Source: Chloroflexota bacterium
GTDB taxonomy: Bacteria > Chloroflexota > Dehalococcoidia > Lucifugimonadales > Lucifugimonadaceae
Assembly (NCBI GenBank): GCA_013204555.1
Contig: JABMNO010000019.1
Span: 25,278 to 89,277, forward strand
DNA: 64,000 nt
Reading direction: 5' to 3'
Shown piece after piece: positions 1-7,664 of the stretch. The number at the start of each line of letters is the position of its first letter. The first letter of the stretch is position 1. Position numbers and translations under genes: made by a program. Below the pieces are notes generated by a model. That model was not told the origin of the DNA, did no database searches, and saw only the letters and a program-made list of their open reading frames with translations.

Positions 1-671
1 GGCTCGGGTTTGATTTCGTGATCATCGACTGCGAACACGGCTCGATGGACTACGAGACAGCTGAAAATATGATTCGTGCCGCTGAGCTATCAGGAATCAC
101 GCCAATTGTCAGGATTGGCATGAACATTCAGCAGCACATTCAGCGCTACATGGACGCTGGCGCACACGGAGTGCTGATTCCACTGATCAATAACGCCGCG
201 GATGGCAAGGCTGTCGTTGATTCGGTGAAGTATCCGCCCATGGGAAAGCGTGGGATGTTTGGTGGCAGACCTACTCGGTATGGCCTCCAGGACACAGCGG
301 AGTATCTCAAAGAAGCGAACGAGAACACGTTCGTGGGTCTTCAGATAGAGACTCTAGAAGGTATTGAAAATCAAGATGAGATCATCGCCACAGAAGGCGC
401 GGATCTGATCTTCCTCGGACCCGGTGACCTCTCGACCTCTTTTGGGCTGCCTGGCCAGCCAGCGCACCCGAAGGTCATTGAGACAATTGAGGGACTCACG
501 AAAAAGATTCTTGCCGCCGGGAAGCATGTAGGCACCATCACGGCAGATGCAGGCCAGGCAAAGTACTGGAATGACATCGGCATCCGGTGGCACGTGAGTA
601 GCACGAACCGGTTCATCAACGCCGGCGCAAGTTCATACCTCAATGACGCAAGAACAGCATTCAGCAGCTAG
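1..671 (+). CDS. HpcH/HpaI-type aldolase, 5' end outside the window
   Basis: A class II, metal-dependent aldolase of the HpcH/HpaI (2-dehydro-3-deoxyglucarate / 4-hydroxy-2-oxovalerate aldolase) family, which cleaves or condenses 2-oxo acids with pyruvate. The open frame runs in from the left edge. The GTG at 18 is internal, because the codons before it already read the family sequence LGFDFVIIDCEHG. Family marks visible are CEHG near the start, PIVRIG, the QIET segment with the metal-binding Glu, and FLGPGDLS with the metal-binding Asp. Families of this type are about 250 residues long, so roughly 30 N-terminal residues are missing. It ends 26 nt before the next gene, a beta-hydroxyacid dehydrogenase, and the two probably form one catabolic operon. 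The real substrate cannot be read from the sequence. Confidence 0.85.
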   Translation, partial: LGFDFVIIDCEHGSMDYETAENMIRAAELSGITPIVRIGMNIQQHIQRYMDAGAHGVLIPLINNAADGKAVVDSVKYPPMGKRGMFGGRPTRYGLQDTAEYLKEANENTFVGLQIETLEGIENQDEIIATEGADLIFLGPGDLSTSFGLPGQPAHPKVIETIEGLTKKILAAGKHVGTITADAGQAKYWNDIGIRWHVSSTNRFINAGASSYLNDARTAFSS

Positions 672-697
672 CCCAATCAATCGGCAGGAGAACCTCA

Positions 698-1588
698 ATG
701 GCACAGAAAATTGGATTTATCGGAATGGGATTGATGGGCGTGCCTATGGCAGGCCATCTTGTTGACGCAGGACATGAGGTCCGCGTGTGGAATCGGTCTC
801 CCGGCAAGACCGATTCGCTTGTGGCACGCGGCGCCATCGAAGCGTCATCGCCTGCTGACGCAGCGGCAAACAGCGAGATAACCATCACCATCGTCAGCGA
901 TTCACAGGACGTGCATGAAGTGGTTGCAGGGCCGAATGGGGCAGGTGAAGGCGCGACTGAAGGCTCCATCATTATCGATATGAGCACCATTTCACCTTCC
1001 ACGAGCAAGGCGCTTGCGGCTGAATTAAAACAGAAGAACGTCAGCTTCCTGGACGCGCCTGTGACCGGTGGAGTTGCGGGCGCGGAAGCCGGAACGTTAG
1101 CGATCCTTGTGGGCGGCGAGGCAGAAGCGTTTGATCGCGCTCTCCCGGTACTGGAAATCATGGGTGGTAACGTGACCCACGTTGGCCCTTCCGGCGCTGG
1201 ACATACTGCCAAACTGGCCAACCAGATGCTGGTCGCAGGCTGCATGGTTGGAATCTCAGAGGCCCTGGTCTTCGCAAAGAAAGCGGGACTTGACCTCGAC
1301 AAGTGGTTCTCCGCTGTTGAGAACGGCGCCGGAGCAAGCTGGCATCTTTCAAATATGGCACCAAAGGTCATTGACGGCGATTTCTCAGCTGGTTACATGG
1401 TCAAACATCACCAGAAAGATCTCAGATTGATCCTGGAAACGGCAGGTGAAAACGCCTCCGCCGCCCCAATGGTGGGCCTCGTAGCGCAGCTTTACCGATC
1501 TGTTCAGGCCTATGGTGGCGAGGAGTTTGGCCATCAGGCTCTGGCAATGGCCATCGAAAAGCTGTCGGATGTTGAGGCGCGCCGTTAA
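698..1588 (+). CDS. NAD(P)-dependent beta-hydroxyacid dehydrogenase (3-hydroxyisobutyrate / tartronate semialdehyde type)
   Basis: A 296-residue member of the 6-phosphogluconate / 3-hydroxyisobutyrate dehydrogenase family, which oxidises a beta-hydroxyacid or reduces the matching semialdehyde. The N-terminal Rossmann motif is GFIGMGLMGVPMAGHL, the substrate motif is DAPVTGGVAGAEAGTL, and the catalytic-lysine segment is GAGHTAKLANQ. Length matches the family. A purine-rich GGAGA site lies about 8 nt before ATG 698. It follows the aldolase gene at a 26-nt gap; aldolase plus this reductase is the usual arrangement in glucarate/tartronate-type degradation, but the actual substrate is inference. 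A strong inverted repeat follows the stop. Confidence 0.88.
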   Translation: MAQKIGFIGMGLMGVPMAGHLVDAGHEVRVWNRSPGKTDSLVARGAIEASSPADAAANSEITITIVSDSQDVHEVVAGPNGAGEGATEGSIIIDMSTISPSTSKALAAELKQKNVSFLDAPVTGGVAGAEAGTLAILVGGEAEAFDRALPVLEIMGGNVTHVGPSGAGHTAKLANQMLVAGCMVGISEALVFAKKAGLDLDKWFSAVENGAGASWHLSNMAPKVIDGDFSAGYMVKHHQKDLRLILETAGENASAAPMVGLVAQLYRSVQAYGGEEFGHQALAMAIEKLSDVEARR

Positions 1589-1591
1589 GTC

Positions 1592-1623
1592 GGCGTCTCC
1601 TGAGCATCACCTCAGGAGACGCC
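1592..1623 (+). terminator. Hairpin terminator after the hydroxyacid dehydrogenase gene
   Basis: A perfect 13-bp inverted repeat (GGCGTCTCCTGAG / CTCAGGAGACGCC) with a 6-nt loop starts 3 nt after the stop codon. No clear U-run follows, so it may act as a weak intrinsic terminator or an RNA-stabilising hairpin. Confidence 0.7.
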
Positions 1624-1682
1624 AATATGTGGGATAGCACCATCCTTAGTCTCGCTTAGCACGGTTCATCTCTTGGCATTAC

Positions 1683-1710
1683 TTCGACGATACTGACTCT
1701 AGGGCATAAT
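1683..1710 (+). promoter_or_regulatory. Possible sigma70-type promoter for the response-regulator gene
   Basis: TTCGAC (1683-1688) and CATAAT (1705-1710) are separated by 16 nt, 40 nt before the preferred start codon at 1750. The match is moderate; it lies in the only gap between the terminator hairpin and the gene. Confidence 0.35.
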
Positions 1711-1749
1711 TTGACCGTGGGAGGGTTGGGCAAGTTGCGCGAGGAAAGC

Positions 1750-3294
1750 ATGAGCCTTGTTCTCATCGTAGATGACGATAGTTCCGTCAGAAACGAATTG
1801 ACCGAATTCGTGGAAGAACAGGGCCACGAAGTCATAACCGCGGGAGACGGCCATGAAGGCCTGCAATCCGCGAAGAATTTCGCCCCAGACGTGATTGTCG
1901 TTGATAGCTCCATGCCTGTAATGGACGGCCTTGAGCTACTTGAAAAGCTCCGTCAGGCCAAAGAGACCTTCCATGTCCCTTTGATCATGATGACCGATCA
2001 CGAGAACCCGCGCGAGAAACAGCGTGCACAGCAGTACGGAGTGATCGACTATCTTCAAAAGCCCGTGGGCAAAGAAGATATTCAGCTTCGAATCAAGTGG
2101 GCCTTAAAGGCCGGGAGTGTTATTCCCGCTGTTCCCTGGGACCTGTCAGGATCTGACGGTGCTGGTGGCAGCGATGGGATCGGTCTGGATTCAGCGGGGA
2201 GCAAGAAAGAGACCAGGCCTGCACAGACTCGCTATAAAGAAGAGCCCAACGAGTCAGTCGTAGAGATCACTCCCAAATCGGGCGGTACGGTTCAGTCTCA
2301 AACAGGGAACGTGGCGGTAGAGATACCAGCAGGCTCCGTCCCGGACACCGTCGGGATCATGGTCAGTGAAACTGATCAGTTGAAGAAGCCCGATGAACAT
2401 ACGCTGCGGTTGCGCCTTGGGAAGAGGGCCACAGACATCCGGGTCGCAGATCAAACTGGTGCCCGTATCGCCGGAATGCAGTTGAAATCCCCCGCTCGTA
2501 TTGGCATCAAGGTGGATCCGAAAGAAGTCAGCGATGGCGGGAAGAATCGCGTTCTCAGGGTCCAGGAATATGATCTAAAAACCGACTCGTGGACAGAAGT
2601 GGCCACCTACGTAGATGAAGAAGAAGGCATCGCTTACACGCGCCGTGATCGACTGGGACGCGCTCCCACCCTGATTAAAGGCCGAGTGCTGGTCCTTGAG
2701 ACAGATGAGGTTGAATTCCCGAAATTGGCCTCAGCTCTTGAAGGTTCAAGCTTTCAGGTCCTGCGTGAGATCGTGGCGAGCAAGGTTAAGTTACGTATAG
2801 CCAAAGAGAAACCGATTATCGTTATTATCGGCCTTGGTATCGCAGGAAATACCGGTGCAAGATTGCTTCGCGAAATCAAATTTAACCCAGATATTCGCAA
2901 CGTCACGGTGATTCCAATTGTGCAGCCAGATGGCGCTGAAGCTTACGCAGACGCCATTTCTATTGGCGCCAGGGAGGTCATTTTGGGTCCGGTGAGAATC
3001 GGAGAATTGCAATTTCGTGTCAACAGCGCCTACAAAGCGATCGCGGCGCGACGCAAAAGGGGCTCAGTAGCCAAATCAAAAGCGAGGCCGGGCGCCGCGG
3101 GTCCTCAACAAAAACCAGTCGTCAAGAATCCGCAACGATCTTCCGTCCCGCCTTCAGGCCCCGTGCCCCGTGGGCGTCCGGTTCGCGTCAGAAGGCACCC
3201 GGATGGGCGACGAGTTGAAGGCCAGCCTCCTTCGCCGATTCAGGCAAGGCCAGCGGTTCGGGGTGTGGTTCCAAAACGCAAAAAGGCCGCTTAG
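1750..3294 (+). CDS. Response regulator: receiver, ZU5-like domain, degenerate receiver, basic tail
   Basis: The start chosen is ATG 1750, with GAGGAAAG just upstream; a TTG at 1711 in the same frame lacks this site. The protein has 514 residues. Residues 3-115 are a full receiver domain with the acidic cluster D8-D10, phosphoacceptor D52 (VVDSSMP), T82 and K104 (LQKPV). A Gly/Ser-rich linker follows. Residues about 165-310 resemble the ZU5/GAIN-like fold, with a segment reading VEIPAGSVPDT. Residues about 312-430 have the secondary-structure rhythm of a second receiver, but the phosphoacceptor, Thr and Lys positions are replaced (VIIGLGIAG, IPIVQPDG, ILGPV). The last 80 residues are rich in Lys, Arg and Pro with no fold visible. 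There is no DNA-binding helix-turn-helix and no enzymatic output domain, so output is probably by protein or nucleic-acid contact. No kinase gene is adjacent; the giant GAF kinase 4 kb away is only a possible partner. Confidence 0.75.
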   Translation: MSLVLIVDDDSSVRNELTEFVEEQGHEVITAGDGHEGLQSAKNFAPDVIVVDSSMPVMDGLELLEKLRQAKETFHVPLIMMTDHENPREKQRAQQYGVIDYLQKPVGKEDIQLRIKWALKAGSVIPAVPWDLSGSDGAGGSDGIGLDSAGSKKETRPAQTRYKEEPNESVVEITPKSGGTVQSQTGNVAVEIPAGSVPDTVGIMVSETDQLKKPDEHTLRLRLGKRATDIRVADQTGARIAGMQLKSPARIGIKVDPKEVSDGGKNRVLRVQEYDLKTDSWTEVATYVDEEEGIAYTRRDRLGRAPTLIKGRVLVLETDEVEFPKLASALEGSSFQVLREIVASKVKLRIAKEKPIIVIIGLGIAGNTGARLLREIKFNPDIRNVTVIPIVQPDGAEAYADAISIGAREVILGPVRIGELQFRVNSAYKAIAARRKRGSVAKSKARPGAAGPQQKPVVKNPQRSSVPPSGPVPRGRPVRVRRHPDGRRVEGQPPSPIQARPAVRGVVPKRKKAA

Positions 3295-3406
3295 GAAGGT
3301 CTATCAATACTGCGTGATTGATCCTCGGCCGCCAGCCGTTATCTCGTGGAACGTTCAGGCACTCAGCTCCATTTTCGCTATAAGAAACGCTAGAGGCCGA
3401 TAGAGT

Positions 3407-5083
3407 CTAGGCCGGAATCACTGGCAACAACATGTGCGATGCCATAACCGCTGAGTGGTGAACGGTCTGAGTTGCCGCCCTCATCTCCGTTGACGTCCCG
3501 TTGTCTTCACCAGTATTCAGGTTCCGATCGTACCTTGGGAAGTTTGACGACGAAATTTCCAACCGCACGCGGTGGCCGGCCTTGAACACGTTTCCTGTGA
3601 CTCCAACGCTGATCTCATACTCATACGTCTCGCCGGGAGTGAGCAAATTCGACTCGCTGAAAGAATCTCGATAACGTGCCCGGACGATGCCATCACACAG
3701 ATTCATCGCGTAGCCGCCAGGTGAGACATCCACCAGTTTCGCCGTCCAATCGGTATCTACGCCATCTGTAGCGGCGTGCAGCACGACCGTTATCGGCCCA
3801 ATGACTTCCATATCTTCGTCAAGCGCCTCGCTGCTGTAGACGAGCACATCCGGTCGCATTTCCACGCCACGTTGATCGTAGGGCCCCCACGGGACGATTT
3901 CCGGTGAGCAGCAGTTGTTTCCTCCAACTGTCTGCACAGGGAATTCAGGGTTGTAGGTGAAGGTGTCGGCGGACTTCTCCTCAGGCGTATCCCTGGAGAT
4001 GCGGCCATCACCCAGCAGCCCATTAGCGGAGCCTTTAGAGTGCAGATACCACTTCTGCCAGTCGGTGCGGGCCAACGGCCACTCGTTTTCTTCTCGCCAC
4101 TCGTTGGTACCCATGATAAATAACTTCAGTGGTGGCTCATCAACGATGCCATCCTGATCATCCTTGAGCCAATGATCGAACCAGCGCATCTCAACGCCAT
4201 CCAAATCTAACAAGGAGTTCGCGCCAAAGTCGACGTCTCCGGTCTTCTGAGATTGAGCGAGTCTGTGCGGCCACGGGCCTACGATCAGACGGGACTGTTT
4301 CGCATCATTCGAGCCACTGTTGGTACGCATCGCCACGAACTCATCGAAAACATCTTTGGCGTACAGGTCAAACCAGCCGCCCATGATGTACGCGGGGGCC
4401 ATGATTTGGTCCCACTGCCCGGTGATATTTACCTGCTCCCAGTACTCGTCGTCGGTTGGATGCTTCAGCCAGTCCTTCCAGAACGGCAAATCACGCCCCG
4501 CGTTGCCATCGAGATCAATCACCGGCAGCGAGCGGAATGCGTCAGTCCAGTTGTGATAGTCGATGCTCTGCCCGGTGCGGCCGTTGGTGCGCATCCCCCA
4601 CGTCATCATGACGTTTAGCTGGAACGCTCCACCGGGGTGCATCAAGCCATCGTAGTAATCCGCGCACATCACGCGTGGCACCAGGCACTTCACAGCGGGA
4701 TGCGCCAGCGGCGCGCTCAACCATTGTGTGGCGCCACCGTATGAGGCGCCAGTCATTCCAATTTTTCCGTTGCACCAGGGTTGCTTTGACACCCAATCCT
4801 GAGTGTCATATCCGTCCTCTATCTCCTGATGAAATGCGTAGTAGACGCCGTCCGAGTCCCACCTGCCACGCACATCCTGGATAACGCACGCATATCCAGA
4901 ATTCGCGAGCTGTCGTCCCTTTTCGATCATGACATCAACGTTATTGCTGTAGGGAGTGCGCATTAGCACCGTGGGCCAGGGTCCGTCGGCTTCTGGAAGA
5001 TAAATATCGGCAGAAAGCTCAACGCCATCCCGCATCGGTACCTTCACATCAAGTCTCATCTCAACGGCATAGTGCTCAATCAC
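3407..5083 (-). CDS. CocE/NonD family alpha/beta hydrolase (S15 type)
   Basis: A 558-residue hydrolase of the CocE/NonD, X-Pro dipeptidyl-peptidase group, which cleaves acyl esters or amides. The start chosen is GTG 5083: an AGAGGAG site lies 8 nt upstream inside the end of the RraA-like gene, and homology begins right there (VPMRDGVELSADIYLP). The nucleophile elbow is GMTGASYGGATQW, the acid is in GGWFDLY and the His in VGPWPHR. The C-terminal third is the beta-sandwich of the X-Pro peptidase family, including WTAKLVDV and SSSNFPRYDRN. It is the third gene of a minus-strand operon, 4 nt after the RraA-like stop codon. A paralogue sits at 57566-59281. No signal peptide is seen. Confidence 0.88.
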   Translation of the reverse strand: MIEHYAVEMRLDVKVPMRDGVELSADIYLPEADGPWPTVLMRTPYSNNVDVMIEKGRQLANSGYACVIQDVRGRWDSDGVYYAFHQEIEDGYDTQDWVSKQPWCNGKIGMTGASYGGATQWLSAPLAHPAVKCLVPRVMCADYYDGLMHPGGAFQLNVMMTWGMRTNGRTGQSIDYHNWTDAFRSLPVIDLDGNAGRDLPFWKDWLKHPTDDEYWEQVNITGQWDQIMAPAYIMGGWFDLYAKDVFDEFVAMRTNSGSNDAKQSRLIVGPWPHRLAQSQKTGDVDFGANSLLDLDGVEMRWFDHWLKDDQDGIVDEPPLKLFIMGTNEWREENEWPLARTDWQKWYLHSKGSANGLLGDGRISRDTPEEKSADTFTYNPEFPVQTVGGNNCCSPEIVPWGPYDQRGVEMRPDVLVYSSEALDEDMEVIGPITVVLHAATDGVDTDWTAKLVDVSPGGYAMNLCDGIVRARYRDSFSESNLLTPGETYEYEISVGVTGNVFKAGHRVRLEISSSNFPRYDRNLNTGEDNGTSTEMRAATQTVHHSAVMASHMLLPVIPA

Positions 5084-5087
5084 GCGA

Positions 5088-5819
5088 TTATCTCCTCTTT
5101 TTCCACGCTTCAAACTCGTCCAGCAGAGGTCCGGTTGGCGGGTACGCATCGAAGACCGAGTGGCCTTCCTCAACCTTCTCCCGGATGAATAGCTCTCGCT
5201 CTTCAGTTTCGATTCCAATCTCTGAGAGGCGTTCGGCGTGCGAGGCGGGAATGACCACTACCCCCTCATCATCAGCCAGGATTATGTCTCCGGGAATTAC
5301 GGCCACACCGCCGCACTGTATCGGCACGTTGAAGTCGATGGGCCAGAGCGTCCTGACGCCTGCCGATGGGTGTACACCTTTCACAAATGCCGGGAGTCCA
5401 ATTTCCCGAATGTAGGGACCATCCCGAACAGCGCCATCAACAATGGCAGCAACGCCGCCTCTGTACTTCACGCGAGCTGAAAGTATGTCACCGAGAGTCC
5501 CTGAGTCGAGATCGCCCAGGGCGTCGTTTACGAACATATCGCCCGGTTCTATCATCTCTATCGCCCGCCGGAACGCCGCCTCGCCATTTACGACTCCCAG
5601 CCCAGATTCATCGAGATCCTCTCGATAGGGAATCCAGCGCATGGTGAACGCTCGGCCTACCAGCCGATTGCCAGTTCCACGCGGCTCAAGTGGCTTCAAG
5701 CCTTTCATGTACGTGTTGTATATGCCCATCGTATACAGCGTCCAGCAGGCGGTTGCAGTGCTTATTTGAGCGAGCGACTCAAGAATTTGATTTGAGACCG
5801 GTTTGATTGGTGTAGCCAT
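5088..5819 (-). CDS. RraA-like protein (4-hydroxy-4-methyl-2-oxoglutarate aldolase family)
   Basis: A 243-residue member of the RraA / dimethylmenaquinone-methyltransferase-named family. Characterised members are metal-dependent aldolases for 4-hydroxy-4-methyl-2-oxoglutarate and oxaloacetate, or RNase E regulators. The Arg-Asp active motif is VDGAVRD, preceded by the glycine-rich loop around GGVAAIVDG and followed by GDIILADDEGVVVIP. ATG 5819 has GAGGTGAT before it. It starts 4 nt after the stop of the TPP enzyme and ends 4 nt before the CocE gene, so the three are almost certainly co-transcribed. In a catabolic operon an aldolase role is more likely than RNase regulation, but this is inference. 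Confidence 0.85.
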   Translation of the reverse strand: MATPIKPVSNQILESLAQISTATACWTLYTMGIYNTYMKGLKPLEPRGTGNRLVGRAFTMRWIPYREDLDESGLGVVNGEAAFRRAIEMIEPGDMFVNDALGDLDSGTLGDILSARVKYRGGVAAIVDGAVRDGPYIREIGLPAFVKGVHPSAGVRTLWPIDFNVPIQCGGVAVIPGDIILADDEGVVVIPASHAERLSEIGIETEERELFIREKVEEGHSVFDAYPPTGPLLDEFEAWKKRR

Positions 5820-5823
5820 CAGA

Positions 5824-7542
5824 TCACCTCAACTCGTATGGTGCGGCTGCTCGTCCACCCTCGGGGAGACCGAGTGGCAGTCTTACGTCCAGAAGATACG
5901 GGCGTTTCTCTCGCTCGACTAGTTCCAGAGCACGGCTGATCTCATCTCCCACGGTTGCCTCGTCGGTCACCGTTTTGCCTTCTACCCCGTATGCCTCCGC
6001 GATCTTGACCGGTTCAATGCCGTCCAAAACCACGCCAGCGTAGTCGCCAGATGAGTTCATATTGCCGTCAGCGCGGCTGAAGGCGCCTGCAACAATTCCG
6101 TATGCGCCGTTGTTAGTGATGGTCCATAGCACCGGAATCTTGTGGTGCACTGCGGTCCACAGTGCTGAGTCAGAGTAGTACATTGATCCATCACCAACCA
6201 GACCCACGACGGGCCGGTCCGGCGCTGCGAGTTTGGCGCCCATTACTGCGCCCATTCCGTACCCCTCTGAGCCACCCGCTGGCCGCAAGTAGGTATTCGC
6301 TCCGCCGTCTTCCTTCGGGTTGACGGACTCCAGCGGAGTGGCGAATTGCTCGGTGGTGATTATTCCTCCGCCAGCTTGCTCAAGTGACGTGTCCAGAGCG
6401 TCAAGCAGTGCTGCGGAGCTGACTCGCCCGGCCTGAGTGCGGCTGAACAGACCGCGGCGTGCCGCCCTTAACTCATTGGCGGCTGAACGGGCGAGTTGAC
6501 GGCGTTCGTCATATCGCGCGGGTTCGTACTCACTCAATATCATCTGTTCCAGCCGCTCAAGCGACCGAAACTCATCGCCCAGGATCGCCAGATCGAGTCC
6601 GGGCATGTTGGTGAGGTTTTCAACATCGGAGCCCAGAGCGATCACCTGTTTTGCGCCGCTGAACCCATCGTAATCGGACAGCGCACCACTCCCGCCGTGT
6701 CTCGCCCCAATGGCTAAGACGACGTCAGGGTTGATGTGCTCGGCGGCAGTGGAGAACCTGCCTGCATGCTGCGGGTGGGCGGGCGAGATACTCCGAAGAT
6801 CGTTCGGCATGGAGGCAATTGATACCCCAAAGTGCTCTGCGATGGCGGTCGCCTTTTGCTGGGCGCCACTCTTCCAGACTCCATCACCCACATAGATCAT
6901 CGGCCGTTCTGCAGAGTGGAGGGCAATGGCGATTTTTTCAAGATCGGAGTCTGCTGGATAGCCGCCACGTGGACTTTCTATGACGCCTTCCGACAGGTTT
7001 GCCGTGACCTGGCGCTGGTCCAGCAACCTGTCGTACACGGCGATATGAACCGGCCCCATCGGTGGAGTCGTAGCAACTCGAATGGCGCGCTCGATAGCGG
7101 CTGGTAGACCTTCTGGCTCAATGACGGTCCAACTTGCCTTGGTCATGGGCTCAACGATGGACGTTGGACCGGCGCTGTGGTTCAAGTCAAGTGAAATCTG
7201 GTCGCCGAACGAACCGGTATCCCCGGCGAACGTCAGTATGACCACCGGCAGTCGGGCGTCCCACACGTTGATGAGTTGACCCATGCACTGGGCCAGGCCA
7301 GCGCCGAGGTGGACCACCATTGCAGACGGTTTGCCATCTACCTGCGCGAATCCACCGGCCATCGAGGTCACGATTCCTTCGTGCAGCGCAAGGATTCCAT
7401 TGATGTCCGTGCGTGACTCCAATGAGTCGAAGAACGGGGCTTCACGAGATCCAGAGTTATAGAAGACGTACTTGATACCGGAAGCTACCAACTGTTCCAG
7501 AATCAACTCAGACGGGTTGCCGGTTATCTGGCGGATGGACAT
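5824..7542 (-). CDS. Thiamine-diphosphate enzyme of the acetolactate synthase / benzoylformate decarboxylase type
   Basis: The start chosen is ATG 7542 (572 residues), which has a GCGAGAA-like site; ATGs at 7563 and 7611 in the same frame lack one. The N-terminal TPP-pyrimidine domain holds the catalytic Glu (about residue 55, LALHEGIV). A central domain follows. The C-terminal TPP-diphosphate domain has GLVGDGSMYYSDSALWTA ending in NN, the classical GDG-X-NN motif, preceded by GGSEGYGMGAVMG. Family members decarboxylate 2-oxo acids or form acetohydroxy acids. The operon context with an RraA-like aldolase and a CocE hydrolase suggests breakdown of an organic acid rather than branched-chain amino-acid synthesis. 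No regulatory subunit is adjacent. Confidence 0.85.
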   Translation of the reverse strand: MSIRQITGNPSELILEQLVASGIKYVFYNSGSREAPFFDSLESRTDINGILALHEGIVTSMAGGFAQVDGKPSAMVVHLGAGLAQCMGQLINVWDARLPVVILTFAGDTGSFGDQISLDLNHSAGPTSIVEPMTKASWTVIEPEGLPAAIERAIRVATTPPMGPVHIAVYDRLLDQRQVTANLSEGVIESPRGGYPADSDLEKIAIALHSAERPMIYVGDGVWKSGAQQKATAIAEHFGVSIASMPNDLRSISPAHPQHAGRFSTAAEHINPDVVLAIGARHGGSGALSDYDGFSGAKQVIALGSDVENLTNMPGLDLAILGDEFRSLERLEQMILSEYEPARYDERRQLARSAANELRAARRGLFSRTQAGRVSSAALLDALDTSLEQAGGGIITTEQFATPLESVNPKEDGGANTYLRPAGGSEGYGMGAVMGAKLAAPDRPVVGLVGDGSMYYSDSALWTAVHHKIPVLWTITNNGAYGIVAGAFSRADGNMNSSGDYAGVVLDGIEPVKIAEAYGVEGKTVTDEATVGDEISRALELVEREKRPYLLDVRLPLGLPEGGRAAAPYELR

Positions 7543-7664
7543 GTGGTTCTCGCTTGCTTTCATTCGATCGTGTTGCGGGATGATACCCCCAACACCTGAA
7601 GCTCGCGGCATATCCTAGTGCCAGTCTCTGGGTACTGGCGCACGCGGGGATTCAAAAAACGCGT

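Noticed and set aside
661..1371. A 236-codon minus-strand frame under the hydroxyacid dehydrogenase
   Set aside because: A shadow of the plus-strand gene, which has all family motifs.
7620..7639. Hairpin GCCAGT/ACTGGC between the kinase stop and the TPP gene
   Set aside because: Only 6 bp, and on the minus strand the T-run comes before the stem rather than after it, so it does not fit a terminator.
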